Shown piece after piece: positions 55,012-64,000 of a stretch of 64,000 nt of DNA. The notes beneath the pieces were generated by a model, which was not told the origin of the DNA, ran no database searches, and worked only from the letters and a program-made list of their open reading frames with translations. The stretch is taken from positions 2,232,307 to 2,296,306 of the forward strand of contig JAJEKV010000008.1 of the NCBI GenBank assembly GCA_021234155.1, in the 5' to 3' direction. The DNA is from Isoetes taiwanensis (taxonomy: Eukaryota; Streptophyta; Lycopodiopsida; Isoetales; Isoetaceae). Every line of letters begins with the position of its first letter. Positions within the stretch are counted from its first letter, which is position 1. The position numbers and the translations under genes were made by a program.

Positions 55012-56608
55012 GGTTTAGTTGAATTATTAATTGCCGCGTAAAGATAGTGGCCCAGGGCATAAGCATGCCCTTTGTAGATAAAATAACTCGGATCAGCCAC
55101 TTCTTGGACAACGTATGCATGTTGGATGCCATCATCTTTTTCTTTAAGTGCAAGAAGATGACGTAATATGAAGCTTTTGCGCCCTTGATGCTGTACTGAT
55201 TGGCAACCTTATATATGCCATATTCCTCAAGATCAAAATCTTGATAATATAGAAAAGTAGATGCATCAGGAAGTTGTAGAGCATGTTGCACCAAAGTAGT
55301 AGTAATAAAGAATGGCCCTGTGTGGAATGTGGTAGCTGAACATGTATCTGGATTGTAAGTATTTATGAAATAAATGATGTTTGGATTAGGTGAAGCAAAA
55401 TCTAGCTTCACAAACTCAAGCAATCGCGCTCTTTCAAGCAACTTAAGAGCTTCATCATTTAAGGTAGGCAGCTTATGAAAATGAAGACATGGCAATGACA
55501 GATAATAGAGTGGTGTTGTGAACATGTGAATTCGCATGGGAGCCTTGGACTTCATCTTGAATTGGATCTTTTTAATTACAAATGATTGGATAGCAGGGGC
55601 TTGGGAAACTTGGCCATCATGTTTGAATGCAAAACCCTTGAAGTTTACTTTTTTGGGTGTAGCATAATGTTGATGCCACCATCTTCGTTGTTCGATGTGA
55701 TATCGGGCTCGTTTTTGTTCATGTAGAAGGCGTCCCATAATCTGATTTCCTTTGCCAGATTTTCTCCCTAAACCCACAATAAAAACAATTTTGTGGGGTG
55801 TCCAATAACCAATCTGATACATAGCATTCATAAACTGTAAATTTGAAAGTACGTGCATGGATGGGTCTGCCCACCAATGTTTACATGCAGGTCCTGGTAA
55901 TGGTAAAAGCAATAAATGCAATTCAGCTCGTTGAGACTTGGCAGTCTCTAGTTTGAACATAAATCCCCTTCTTGACGTGTATTCTTCCCATTCCCAAAGA
56001 TAAAGAGTGAAATAAGGTCTTTCAAGAGTTAGAGTATTTGGCCGCTGCCTTTTAGTGGGTTGTACCATATTAATAGATAATGTGGTCCGCGCATGATATG
56101 GTTTTAATCGGGATCCATTGATCAATGATGGCCATAAGTGTCCATCCAAATCTTTCAACTGCACAGACCCATTAGTATTCAATTCTTCAATGATAAATGG
56201 ATCTAACCAATGTATTTTTAGTTTCCCAGGATATTTGAAAAACCTGGAATCATAGAGTAAGACTTTATCACCCTTTTTGAAGTTATGGCAACGTAATTTA
56301 TGATCAAACCAAGCTTTTTGACAATCCTTAGCAACTTGTTGAGCCCAAACAACTTGTTGCCTAGTCTCATCCAATAGTTCTAGTTTGAGAAGCCTATGTT
56401 CTAAGGATTGTACATCCCCTAGCCTCTCTTTGATAGCAATACGTAGACTAGGTATGACAAATTCAGCTGGTAAAACTGCCTCTACACCATAAGAAAGTTG
56501 AAATGGTGTTTGTCCAGTTGCACACTTGAAAGTGGTACGATATGCCCACAATATGGCAGGCAGTTTGGCCTCCCAGTCAATACGAGTAGAATCACAAACT
56601 TTGCGCAT
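54965..56608 (-). pseudogene. Tat/Athila-like integrase C-terminus in frame with a long extra domain (547 codons)
   Basis: Residues 1-175 complete the integrase: DWEAKLPAILWAYRTTFKCA, GQTPFQLSYGVEAVLPAEF, QQVAKDCQKAWFDHKLRCHN, FKKGDKVLLYDSRFFKYPGK, LKIHWLDPFIIEELN and NGSRLKPY. The frame then runs on for about 370 residues with no stop. Residues 215-345 are basic and aromatic (KHWWADPSMHVLSNLQFMNA; RARYHIEQRRWWHQHYATPK). Residues 390-450 (LLEFVKLDFASPNPNIIYFI, then FHTGPFFITTTLVQHALQLP) resemble in layout the N-terminal region of plant transposon-associated proteins in which an FYxN-like strand precedes an 'xxINxxLxLP' helix. Integrase frames of this lineage normally end soon after the GSRLKPY motif. 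Confidence 0.75.
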
Positions 56609-57487
56609 GATATTGATGAGAATTTTATTAGTTGATTCTGCCTATCCGTTGGCACGGGGATAATATGGAGTAGACTTCCTATGCATGATGAGAAAATCTG
56701 TTGTAAGTATTTCCATAGTCTCATTGATAAAGTGCACACCATGGTCTAATACAAGTTCAATTGGGCATCCAAATCTACTAATGACTTACTGGTATAGTAC
56801 TTTGGCTACACTCTTAGCTATGTTGCCTTTCAAAGCCCTGGCTTCCGTCCATTTGGTATGATAGTCAGTTAAAATTAATATGTATTGGGCTCTAGTATAT
56901 ATTGCAGGAGGTTTTATAGAGCCAACAAAATCCATGCCCCATTTCTCGAATGGGCCTAAAGGTAAAATTGGATGTAATGGCATGTAATTACGTGGTCCAA
57001 GGTTCCCTATGCTTTGGCAGTTATTGCAAGTTTTGGCCCAAGCAAAAGCATCCTTGAATAGAGTAGCCCACCAAAACCCATTCTGGAGTATCTTCTTTGA
57101 TATGAGTCCACCAGAAAAATGCCCTCCTCCAATGCCATCATGGGCTTCTCTCAGAAGGTCATTAATCTCATGGGCCAAAATGCAACGACGTAAACACATG
57201 GTCTTTGCATTTCTTATATAGTTGTCCTGATATGGAGCAGCTTTCTTCACAAGGTCTCTCCTTTGGGAGATGTCCATTCCTTTAGGACAATCTCCTGTAG
57301 CCAAATATTCCACAATTCCTGCATGCCAAGGTGGTACTGCGTTTACTCTAAACAGATTAGCATCAGGGAGTTCGTCATTTATGCCCATTGGTGGTTCCCC
57401 GTTGGAAATTCGTGATAAATGATCAGGTACAGTGTGAGAAGTGTCTGGTTTAAGGACAATCTTAGACGTATACTCCTGTAATATCAA
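56609..57487 (-). pseudogene. Tat/Athila-like integrase, zinc-binding and catalytic core
   Basis: 57487-56786 is open (233 codons): the end of RNase H (KPDTSHTVPDHLSRISNGEP), the HHCC zinc-binding motif (LLREAHDGIGGGHFSGGLIS with two His; WAKTCNNCQSIG with two Cys), and the start of the core with KWGMDFVGSIKPP (Asp 1). After a stop at 56790 the core continues: IELVLDHGVHFINETMEI (Asp 2), then PRANG-stop-AESTNK with the catalytic Glu, where TAG replaces the usual Gln codon near 56643. The frame then joins 56608-54965. Only two stop codons interrupt an otherwise readable integrase. Confidence 0.85.
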
Positions 57488-58890
57488 TAACCAGTAGTAT
57501 ATTCATCCAATCACACATGGTTTGTTACTTAGATATAATAACGCTTGGTGATCTACATAGAACACAAAGAAATTGCCCAGGAGATAATGTCTAAACTTTT
57601 GGACCACATATACCATGCTAAGTCCCTCTCGTTCTGTGGTAGAATAATTTTGTTCAGCTTTACTAAGTTGCTTGCTAGCATAATAGATTGGTTGATCTCT
57701 GTTAATTGCAGTTTTTGAAGCATCAATTTGTACATGAAATGGTTTGTCCCATTGTGGTGTGATCAGAATAGGTGCTTTTGCTAATATTTCCTTTAAATTG
57801 ACAAAGGAATCTTGACATTCATCAGTCTAGATGAACTTTTTGTTGGAGCTTGTTAATTCACTCAACGGGGTAGCAATCTTAGAGATGTTTTTCCCAAAGC
57901 ATTTGTAATGGCTTACTTTTCCGAGAAAACGTCGAAGTTGAGTAATATCACTTGGTGGAGGCATTTCTAAGATTACTTTGACTTTGTCTAAATCTGTAAC
58001 CAGTCCTTCCTTACAAATTATATGGCCTAATAATAAAACATGAATTACCAAAAATGTGCACTTTTTTGGATTTAACAAGACTCCAAATTCTCGACATCTT
58101 TGAAAGCATTTTTGAAGCCTATGCAAATGTTGAGACCATTCGCTAAAAATGGTAAAGTCATCGAGGAAAATCTCCATGAAGGTGCCAATATATCCTTTGA
58201 ATACTTGCAGCATAATCCTTTAAAACAAAGATGGGACATTGGAAAGTCCAAAAGGCATGACACGATAAGCATAGGTTCCAAATTGGGTAATGAATGTCAT
58301 CTCTGATCTTCACGGTGGATACGGATTTGATTGTATCCAGTAAATCCATCTGTGAATGAGTAGCATTCATGGCCAGCAACATTTTTAGTCTGTAAATAGC
58401 AAAGGAAAGGAAAGTGATCCTTTTCGGTGACTTCATTCAACTTGCAATAATCAATGCATACTCTTAATTTTCCATTCTTTTTCTTCACAATGATCACAGA
58501 TGATACCCAATCACTAGTTTCCACTTCATAAATAAATCCTACTTGTAGCAAACTTTGTATTTCTGTTTCGACAGCTTGAGCATAACTAGGATTCATCCTA
58601 TATGCTCATTGATACACGAGTTTTGCATTTGGCATAAGGGGTATTCTCGATTGACAAGTATCTGGATTTTATAATCGCTATAGTCTAAATCTTGGTAGCT
58701 CCATGCAAAAATATGAGCACCTATTTTAGTCTTCCAACAATAAAGTTTATTTCTTGTAATATTCCATGGTGGTAGTTGTGGGCTAAACCTATTTTTATTA
58801 TTTTTCTTTTCCCTCGGTTCTTGGTGAAATGTTCTGGATATTCTTGGACAGCTTCTACCATGAGACATGAACATGTTTTTCTTTTTTATT
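57488..58890 (-). pseudogene. Tat/Athila-like reverse transcriptase and RNase H
   Basis: From high to low coordinates: IFAWSYQDLDYSDYKIQ (58730-58680, the pre-RT motif of this lineage), MNPSYAQAVETEIQSLLQVG, VIIVKKKNGKLRVCIDYCKL, NVAGHECYSFTDGFTGYNQI (58596-58297, with the catalytic Asp in TDGF), then a shift. FMEIFLDDFTIFSEWSQHLH (58213-57827) holds the LDD box, and MPPPSDITQLRRFLGKVSHY is the thumb. RNase H follows at 57735-57553 (KTAINRDQPIYYASKQLSKA in a neighbouring frame; YLLGNFFVFYVDHQALLYLS). The SFTDGFxGYNQI and MPPPxxxxQLRRFLG wording is typical of the Tat/Athila branch. Confidence 0.87.
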
Positions 58891-58953
58891 TCTTGAATAA
58901 AGATTTACATGCTCCAAGAGTTTAAGGTCTCTTCAAAATCTTTGTCCACCCTC

Positions 58954-59338
58954 TTAAACCATGTGTAACTTTGGTTTAGGTGATAGTTTGGCCTTTTTGG
59001 GTAGATTGATTTTAGTCAGCTTTCCATCCTTGGCCAAGCTTAGTGTATCATTGCACCAATCATGTAAAGCTCTAGATTGTCTTAACCATGGTCTACCCAA
59101 TAGAAGCTGATAATCCATCACATTAACTTGGGTGTCTAGGACGGCAAAATCCTGGCAGAACTCTAAATCCCCAATCATAAAGAGCACAGATTTCACCAAG
59201 AGGTTGCACTTTTTGTTGGTCTGCCATTTATTTGTCAAAGGGGCTTTTTGTAAGTCTTTAGATCTAAGTCTTTCCTCAATGTGTTGGTCACGATATTCAC
59301 CCCAGCCCCACCATCAATGGGTACATTGGGTATTATGA
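58954..59338 (-). pseudogene. Tat/Athila-like protease
   Basis: IIPNVPIDGGAGVNIVTNTL at about 59325-59270 carries the protease motif, here DGGAGVNI rather than DSGA, as is usual in Tat/Athila elements. After a frame change at 59238 it continues as GDLEFCQDFAVLDTQVNVMD and YQLLLGRPWLRQSRALHDWC, the flap and C-terminal lobe. Confidence 0.82.
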
Positions 59339-59990
59339 GACCATTTATTTCTACTTTTACCATTGGATTGTTCTTATCCATCGGCTCAGATTTATAGGTT
59401 GCAATTATATGACGGGTTTGATATAACTCAACAGGTATTCCCAGTTCAGACACATATGTTCCTAAGAGTCTGAGAGGTACTTGAATTAATGTTTCTTGCA
59501 CCACCTGACTCAATTGTTTCAAACGAGCTGGAAATCCATCAATGAAACAGGCAACCACATCTTCCTGATGGAGTTCCGGTTGCATCTGATTGGCAAGTTC
59601 CAATACTCATAAAGAAAAGTTTCTTGGATGTTCTCTTGGTTTGATTTGTAATGCACGAACCTCATCCTTTAACTCTTTATTTGTAGGCGTGGTTTGGAAT
59701 AAAATTTAAGAATAAGGTTCGCATCTCAGACCAACTTGTAAAATTGGCTGAAGATCCATTGATCCAATCTGCTGGCTTTCCATCTAGAGTAGTAGGAAAT
59801 AACATTAATCTATGAGCATCAGTATCCTGCCCATTCAAAGAACTGATATTTTCAAATTGTCTAACATGTGTTTTGGCTTGGTACTCACAGGTCTTAGCAG
59901 AACCATAACGAGGATAGGGAATGATAGGTTTAGATATTAGAGCAGGTTTCAGATGAAGGCATGGTAAAAATATTTTTTAAATCTGGCAAA
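59235..59990 (-). pseudogene. gag: Tat/Athila-like gag fragment
   Basis: The minus strand from about 59940 reads PRYGSAKTCEYQAKTHVRQF, ENISSLNGQDTDAHRLMLFP, TTLDGKPADWINGSSANFTS and WSEMRTLFLNFIP, a standard Retrotrans_gag core. After a shift near 59680 come LKDEVRALQIKPREHPRNFS, a stop near 59610, and ELANQMQPELHQEDVVACFI in 59603-59235. No zinc knuckle is seen. The N-terminal gag between 59990 and the PBS is very short, so the 5' part of gag seems deleted. Confidence 0.8.
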
Positions 59991-60154
59991 ATCTCAGAAT
60001 GTCTATCAGTAGCTCTTCGCTCTTCGCTCACGTCTCTCCGCTCTTTCTAATTCTTGTTTTTCCCGCAATTCTTTCCGCTTTTGCCTTTCTTCAGCAAGGC
60101 TTTTGTACATAAAAAAAATACAGTTTATCACAAATCTATGCACTCAATGCCTTT

Positions 60155-60171
60155 CCCCGGCAACGGCGCCA
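60155..60171 (-). promoter_or_regulatory. tRNA-Asp-type primer-binding site of the Tat/Athila-like element
   Basis: The minus strand reads TGGCGCCGTTGCCGGGG, the primer-binding sequence used by Tat/Athila elements (complementary to the 3' end of tRNA-Asp). It follows CTCTAACATATT, so the LTR ends with CA at 60176. This independently supports the lineage assignment from pol. Confidence 0.93.
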
Positions 60172-60175
60172 AATA

Positions 60176-61000
60176 TGTTAGAGGTCTGTCACTCCTCTAG
60201 CACATAACACACATATTACAATCTACCAGCATCAAACACTTAATAAACCGGAGATTGGAATTGAATGCAAGATCAGTGACATACCCAGGATGCATTTAGC
60301 CAGCCGTGAGTTCTCCCATGCTTGCAATATTAACATTCAGGGAAGGAATTTGCTCCATTGCCTATTTTGCAAATGAAGAATGAATTAAGAGATAGAGCAA
60401 GACAAATCATTCTAAACAAGAATTGCAATTCATTTCACAAGACAAGTAATAAATTTCCATTGATTTCATAGCAAGTACAAGAAGATAATAACATGGAATA
60501 CATGGAAGAGCAGAGATGGTAAGAAGATAATAACATGGAATACATGGAAGAACAGAGATGATGTCGCACCAGAAGACACCGTCGATTCGACCAAAAGCTC
60601 CGGCACGAAAACGCTCCTCAAAAGTTCTGCTTCCTCTGTTTTAAAATGCCGCCTTTTCTCTTTCTCTAAAACCGTTTCATATCTTAAGCCAAAAAGGCAT
60701 TTTATTTTTATATTTTTAATAAGCCAAACAAGTTACGATGTCCTCCATCGCTTTTTCTTTTGGTTTTTTTTGTGCATGTTACTTAAGATAAGGGCACTTT
60801 GAGATAAAGGTATATTTGTGTTTGCCTTATCAAAATTTTCTATGTTGGCATTATAATTCCCCTGTTGCCTTGTTTTAAACCTTAAACGGGTGCGGTGCAT
60901 GAGTGTATATATTTGTGTGTTTTTGCATTTTGTATATTGGAACAGTTTGTCGGCCAGATTGATTGCCGCCACAGTTTTTCCTCTAAAACCCTTGGTAGGG
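60176..61000 (-). repeat. Tat/Athila-like 5' LTR (right limit unknown)
   Basis: The minus-strand LTR ends ACCTCTAACA at 60176. Its outer end cannot be fixed because no 3' LTR copy is found at the other end of the element. A 42 bp tandem repeat (AAGATAATAACATGGAATAC, ATGGAAGAGCAGAGATG) occupies 60482-60565. CTTCC repeats at 61084-61102 and ATATCTxCCTACTTGxCTTT repeats at 61138-61205 lie just outside or near its start. Confidence 0.55.
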
Positions 61001-61189
61001 TTTTTAATCCGGTAGTAATCCTATGTGGCGCTTTTTGTATTGGGTCCCATAGACCCGATTGGTCTCCGTGGACGATAAAAATACCTTCCTTCCTTCCTTC
61101 CTATGTTACTTGTCTTGTTTTCTTTAACCACAACTAAAATATCTTCCTACTTGTCTTTAACAACTTAATAAAATATCTCCCTACTTGGC

Positions 61190-61620
61190 TTTAACAACTT
61201 ATAACAAATAACAGTCAGAGTCTTCATCACGACGTCTTGCCCGCTTTGAAGTATGTTGGTGGTTCTTCTTCAACTAGCTCCAAATCCCCAACACATACAA
61301 AAATTTGCCCGCACAAGAGTCTTGAAGAGTAAAAATTTTAGGTTCCAACTGCGGAGTCCCACTGTAACATTTGCTCAGCATATCATATAGTGCCGCTTTC
61401 CCATCTGTGATTCTTTTCCTGACACATTCAGTTTGAACATATCTCCAATCCCAGATACTTATAGCTAACTACTATGTCAAACTTTTTTCCTTGATACATA
61501 AAATCGGCCGCGCTAATCGCACCAAATACTATGATCTTTAACTTGTTCAGATTCACTTTAATACTCTTTTCCATGCAAAAGTGTGTGATTATCAAAGTGT
61601 CCTTGGAATTTTGTTGGGAT
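61190..61620 (-). pseudogene. LINE (non-LTR) reverse-transcriptase relic
   Basis: The minus-strand frame from 61600 reads TLIITHFCMEKSIKVNLNKL, KIIVFGAISAADFMYQGKKF and DIVVSYKYLGLEICSN, the wording of the LINE RT C-terminal part (a 'GLxVNxxKTKxxVF ... YKYLGV' pattern). After a shift near 61430 it continues ECVRKRITDGKAALYDMLSK and PKILLFKTLV, then WGFGAS. It is truncated on both sides; the catalytic FADD box would lie upstream and is cut by the GATA array at 61640. Confidence 0.7.
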
Positions 61621-61637
61621 GTATGCGATAAGGCCAA

Positions 61638-61666
61638 CATAGATAGATAGATAGATAGATAGATAG

Positions 61667-61753
<87 letters not shown>
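61638..61753 (+). repeat. (ATAG)n / GATA microsatellite
   Basis: About 28 tetranucleotide units in ~116 bp with one two-base interruption near 61667. It produces an artificial Ser-Ile-Tyr-Leu repeat frame on the minus strand. Confidence 0.97.
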
Positions 61754-62828
61754 ATAATTTTTTACGTCATGCCACATTGGCAGCATCCATGAAGACATAT
61801 GATGGACCCCCATAGACTTGAACACAATATCTCTTAATTGCTAACCCAATGGACGAGCCAGATTATCTTGACCTTGAAACTGCGCCCCTAAGAGAGTCGA
61901 GGACCCCAATCTCAGAAGCCTTCATGGTTGCTTTAACCTTGAATTTGGCAATATTTCATCCATGATTCATAAGTTAAGCATATGCTACATAAGCAATTGG
62001 CCTCAATAAAGCAAGCAACTTCTTTGCAAACTCAGAATGCATGGAGATTCAAATGATTCTGTGAAATGAGTATCCTAATCAAGCTTTAGTGATTGGCTAA
62101 CGAAAGATCTATAATAAGTTTGATATTCCCCAAATCAAGATCTATTGTCTCTTGTTCAAGCAAATGATAAATTCCTGAACTCTATCATTCATACTGCTCT
62201 CTGAAACATTTGGAAATCTAGAAATCATGTGCTTTACGGTAAAAACTACAATCATAAACAAATTGCAGATCTATATGGCTCTTTGCTCATACTGTTGGGA
62301 GATGAAAATACCTTCCAGGCCTTTTACAACAATGACTGGCCTGCTAATTTTTATGTCTTCGAGACTACAGAGCCTTCAATGGATACTTCAATTATATCTT
62401 CTTTGATGAACCATTTGTTTTTTTTTTTTTTTTTTTTGAAAGAAAGAAAATTTTATATTCATAAGATTGGAAATATTATAACAAATAATGATCCCTCGTG
62501 GATCAAATAAAAATTAAGTACAAAAATCCCACATGGATCAGATACCATAACTGAAGCTTCCGTACTTATAGAGGTCTCTCTCAACCTCTTCTTCTACCTA
62601 GTTTGTACTACAGGATCCAAATCAACATCTTCCAAACTAGGGAGAATACTACAGGAGTCAAGTACATATTTTCCAAAAGCTGCAGATATACCTTGAATGC
62701 TCAAAGTCCTCTTGCAAGAATAGAGAAGATGAGAAAAGAAACAGAAGTAACATGAGAAATCTGCTACATTTCTCAAAGAAACTGCCAATGCCCCTAGATT
62801 TTGATCAGAACTGCAAATTAGTTAGCCA

Positions 62829-62893
62829 GAATATGAACCCAAATGAGATGCTGCATTGTCGGGAAGTGAAACAATCAACCTGAGGCTAGCTCC
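62829..62893 (+). repeat. 65 bp direct repeat, first copy
   Basis: AATATGAACCCAAATGAGAT, GGGAAGTGAAACAATCAACC and AGGCTAGCTC recur at 63179-63243. The differences (GCTGC against GTCGC, CCTGAGG against CCCGAGG) again fall at CTG. Confidence 0.9.
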
Positions 62894-63178
62894 CCGGGGA
62901 TCCACCTTCTTTATAAGGGATATGCCACCTGCGTGCATAGGGTAGCCGAAAAACCCCTAGTATACGTGTTTCTGATAGGCAAATTTGACCCCTTTCCAGT
63001 TGGTTTTACAACTAGGAGAACATCCCAAGACCCCTATGACCCCTAGTATACATACGGAAAAGGGTAAAAAATTGCCCCCTCCCATTGATGCACGTGCTTT
63101 TGACAGGTTCCACAAGGTGACGCCCCCTTGGGCTAGCTAGACACATAAGCCCAGCCACCGGACTCCCCAGCTATTAGT

Positions 63179-63243
63179 AATATGAACCCAAATGAGATGT
63201 CGCATTGTCGGGAAGTGAAACAATCAACCCGAGGCTAGCTCGA
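63179..63243 (+). repeat. 65 bp direct repeat, second copy
   Basis: Partner of 62829-62893, 350 bp away. A further overlapping motif, GACACATAAGCCCAGCCACC, occurs at 63140 and 63241, so the region consists of interleaved duplications. Confidence 0.9.
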
Positions 63244-64000
63244 CACATAAGCCCAGCCACCAGACTTCCCCTCAAAAGTCTGGCTTATGATATGAAGGCG
63301 TCATCCTGTCCACAACATATCCCTAGCTCGACAATCACAATTGAGTCCATTTCTTTTAACGGATCTGTAGAATGGATCAAACTACTCTGTTCTTTTCAAG
63401 AAAAACAACTCTAGACCTTTCTGCTAGCAAGAAAGAGCAAAAGGAATAGAAGGAAATCAAACTGCTGTTTTAAAAAACCTGGAATAAGATGAGACTGCAA
63501 GTAACCAAATAACTAGAAGTATTCTTTCCTCAAGGGCTAAACATGATTTCGCTCCACCTTATGGACACATATATCCTTTCGGTGTGTTCCTATCAGTTGA
63601 AAATAGGCAGTCTCTGCAACTTTTCAGGCCGACTCAATCGCAAAGATCCAGATATGAGAAAGATATGGCCTATTCCACTGGCTGAAAGTCTTTGGATTGC
63701 AGAAAAATCACAAAAATCTGCCAAGATCCTCCATACTTGCAAGGAAACATAATGCATCTGATGCATTAGAGCAAAAAGATCCACGTTAGTGGATTACCTG
63801 TAAGCCTTTGAGAGAACCGCCCTGAAAAAGACTTCAAGAAAAAGAGGAACCAGCAGCCTTGATTTGTGCAGATCCTTTAAATTGGCAGAAAGAGTCTCCA
63901 ACTAGCCCTATGGATTTCAAATTCCCTCAAGAAGCCAGCAACAGTGCCGGATTGAGAGAAGAGGAGGGCGGCCTCCCTTTTCTCCCGCCGCCTTAGGCCC

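Larger units (their letters stand above)
61754..64000. other. Right flank, no gene supported
   Basis: Contains a T run at 62419-62438, a direct repeat pair (62829-62893 and 63179-63243) and many short frames without motifs. The last 100 bp (GC-rich, GCCGCC near the end) may approach a gene, but nothing can be read. Confidence 0.4.

Noticed and set aside
61592-61825. Open frame of repeated Ser-Ile-Tyr-Leu on the minus strand
   Set aside because: Entirely the translation of the GATA microsatellite; no coding signal.
1-64000. CRISPR arrays, operons or phage genes
   Set aside because: No short regularly spaced palindromic repeats; gene content and splice-like signals are eukaryotic plant.

Overview
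This is a land-plant nuclear region made mostly of nested LTR retrotransposons, with a small gene-bearing island near 43-48.5 kb. The evidence is plant Ty3/gypsy chromovirus, Tat/Athila-type and Ty1/copia elements, tRNA-derived primer-binding sites of plant type, a Helitron and an intronless PLS-class pentatricopeptide (PPR) gene. The style of the PPR repeats (VVTFLSILKAC, IDTYAKCG, DNVSWNAMIAGYVEHG) recalls ferns and other seed-free vascular plants; the lineage is an inference with modest confidence. Nothing bacterial is present: there are no operons, CRISPR arrays or rRNA.

Layout. (1) 1-535 is unique flank. (2) 536-16084 is a direct tandem duplication of a ~7.78 kb unit (copy A 536-8317, copy B 8318-16084). 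The unit holds no convincing gene, but has a 130 bp internal repeat, a MITE-like inverted-repeat element, a G-rich tract and, at its right end, an LTR-like piece (7204/14974) followed by the first ~450 bp of another LTR (7869/15636). (3) 15636-~27003 is gypsy-1, a decayed chromovirus on the + strand with a long LTR (~1.8 kb), PBS, gag, pol, chromodomain and PPT. Its 3' LTR is split by a 3133 bp Helitron (23141-26273, minus strand), and the 5' LTR preserves the exact empty site. (4) ~28430-33976 is gypsy-2 (+), and 33977-42964 is gypsy-3 (-), a second copy of the same family facing it tail to tail, so the two truncated 3' LTRs form an inverted junction near 33977. Gypsy-3 is interrupted by a 5'-truncated copia element (~36622-40437, +). 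(5) 42965-48426 is host-like: an orphan exon (43423-43614), a 572-codon PPR gene (45191-46909) and another conserved-looking exon (48027-48424), all on the minus strand. (6) 48464-49965 is a small copia-type element without pol (TRIM-like). (7) 49966-53300 is intergenic, with a gypsy RT/RNase H relic at ~52240-52910. (8) ~53300-60176 and beyond is a Tat/Athila-type Ty3 element on the minus strand with a tRNA-Asp type PBS. Its integrase frame runs on into a long extra domain, followed by further coding-like blocks including a coiled coil. (9) 61190-64000 has a LINE reverse-transcriptase relic, a GATA microsatellite and a 350 bp-spaced repeat pair.

No mobile element here looks autonomous: every pol reading frame is interrupted. 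The likely expressed features are the PPR gene and perhaps the two flanking exons. The most interesting items are the Helitron with its diagnosable empty site, the extended 3' coding region of the Tat/Athila-like element, the inverted gypsy pair, a small ORF inside a retrotransposon LTR that seems conserved between two copies, and a clustering of repeat-copy differences at CAG/CTG sites that may reflect base-calling trouble at methylated DNA.
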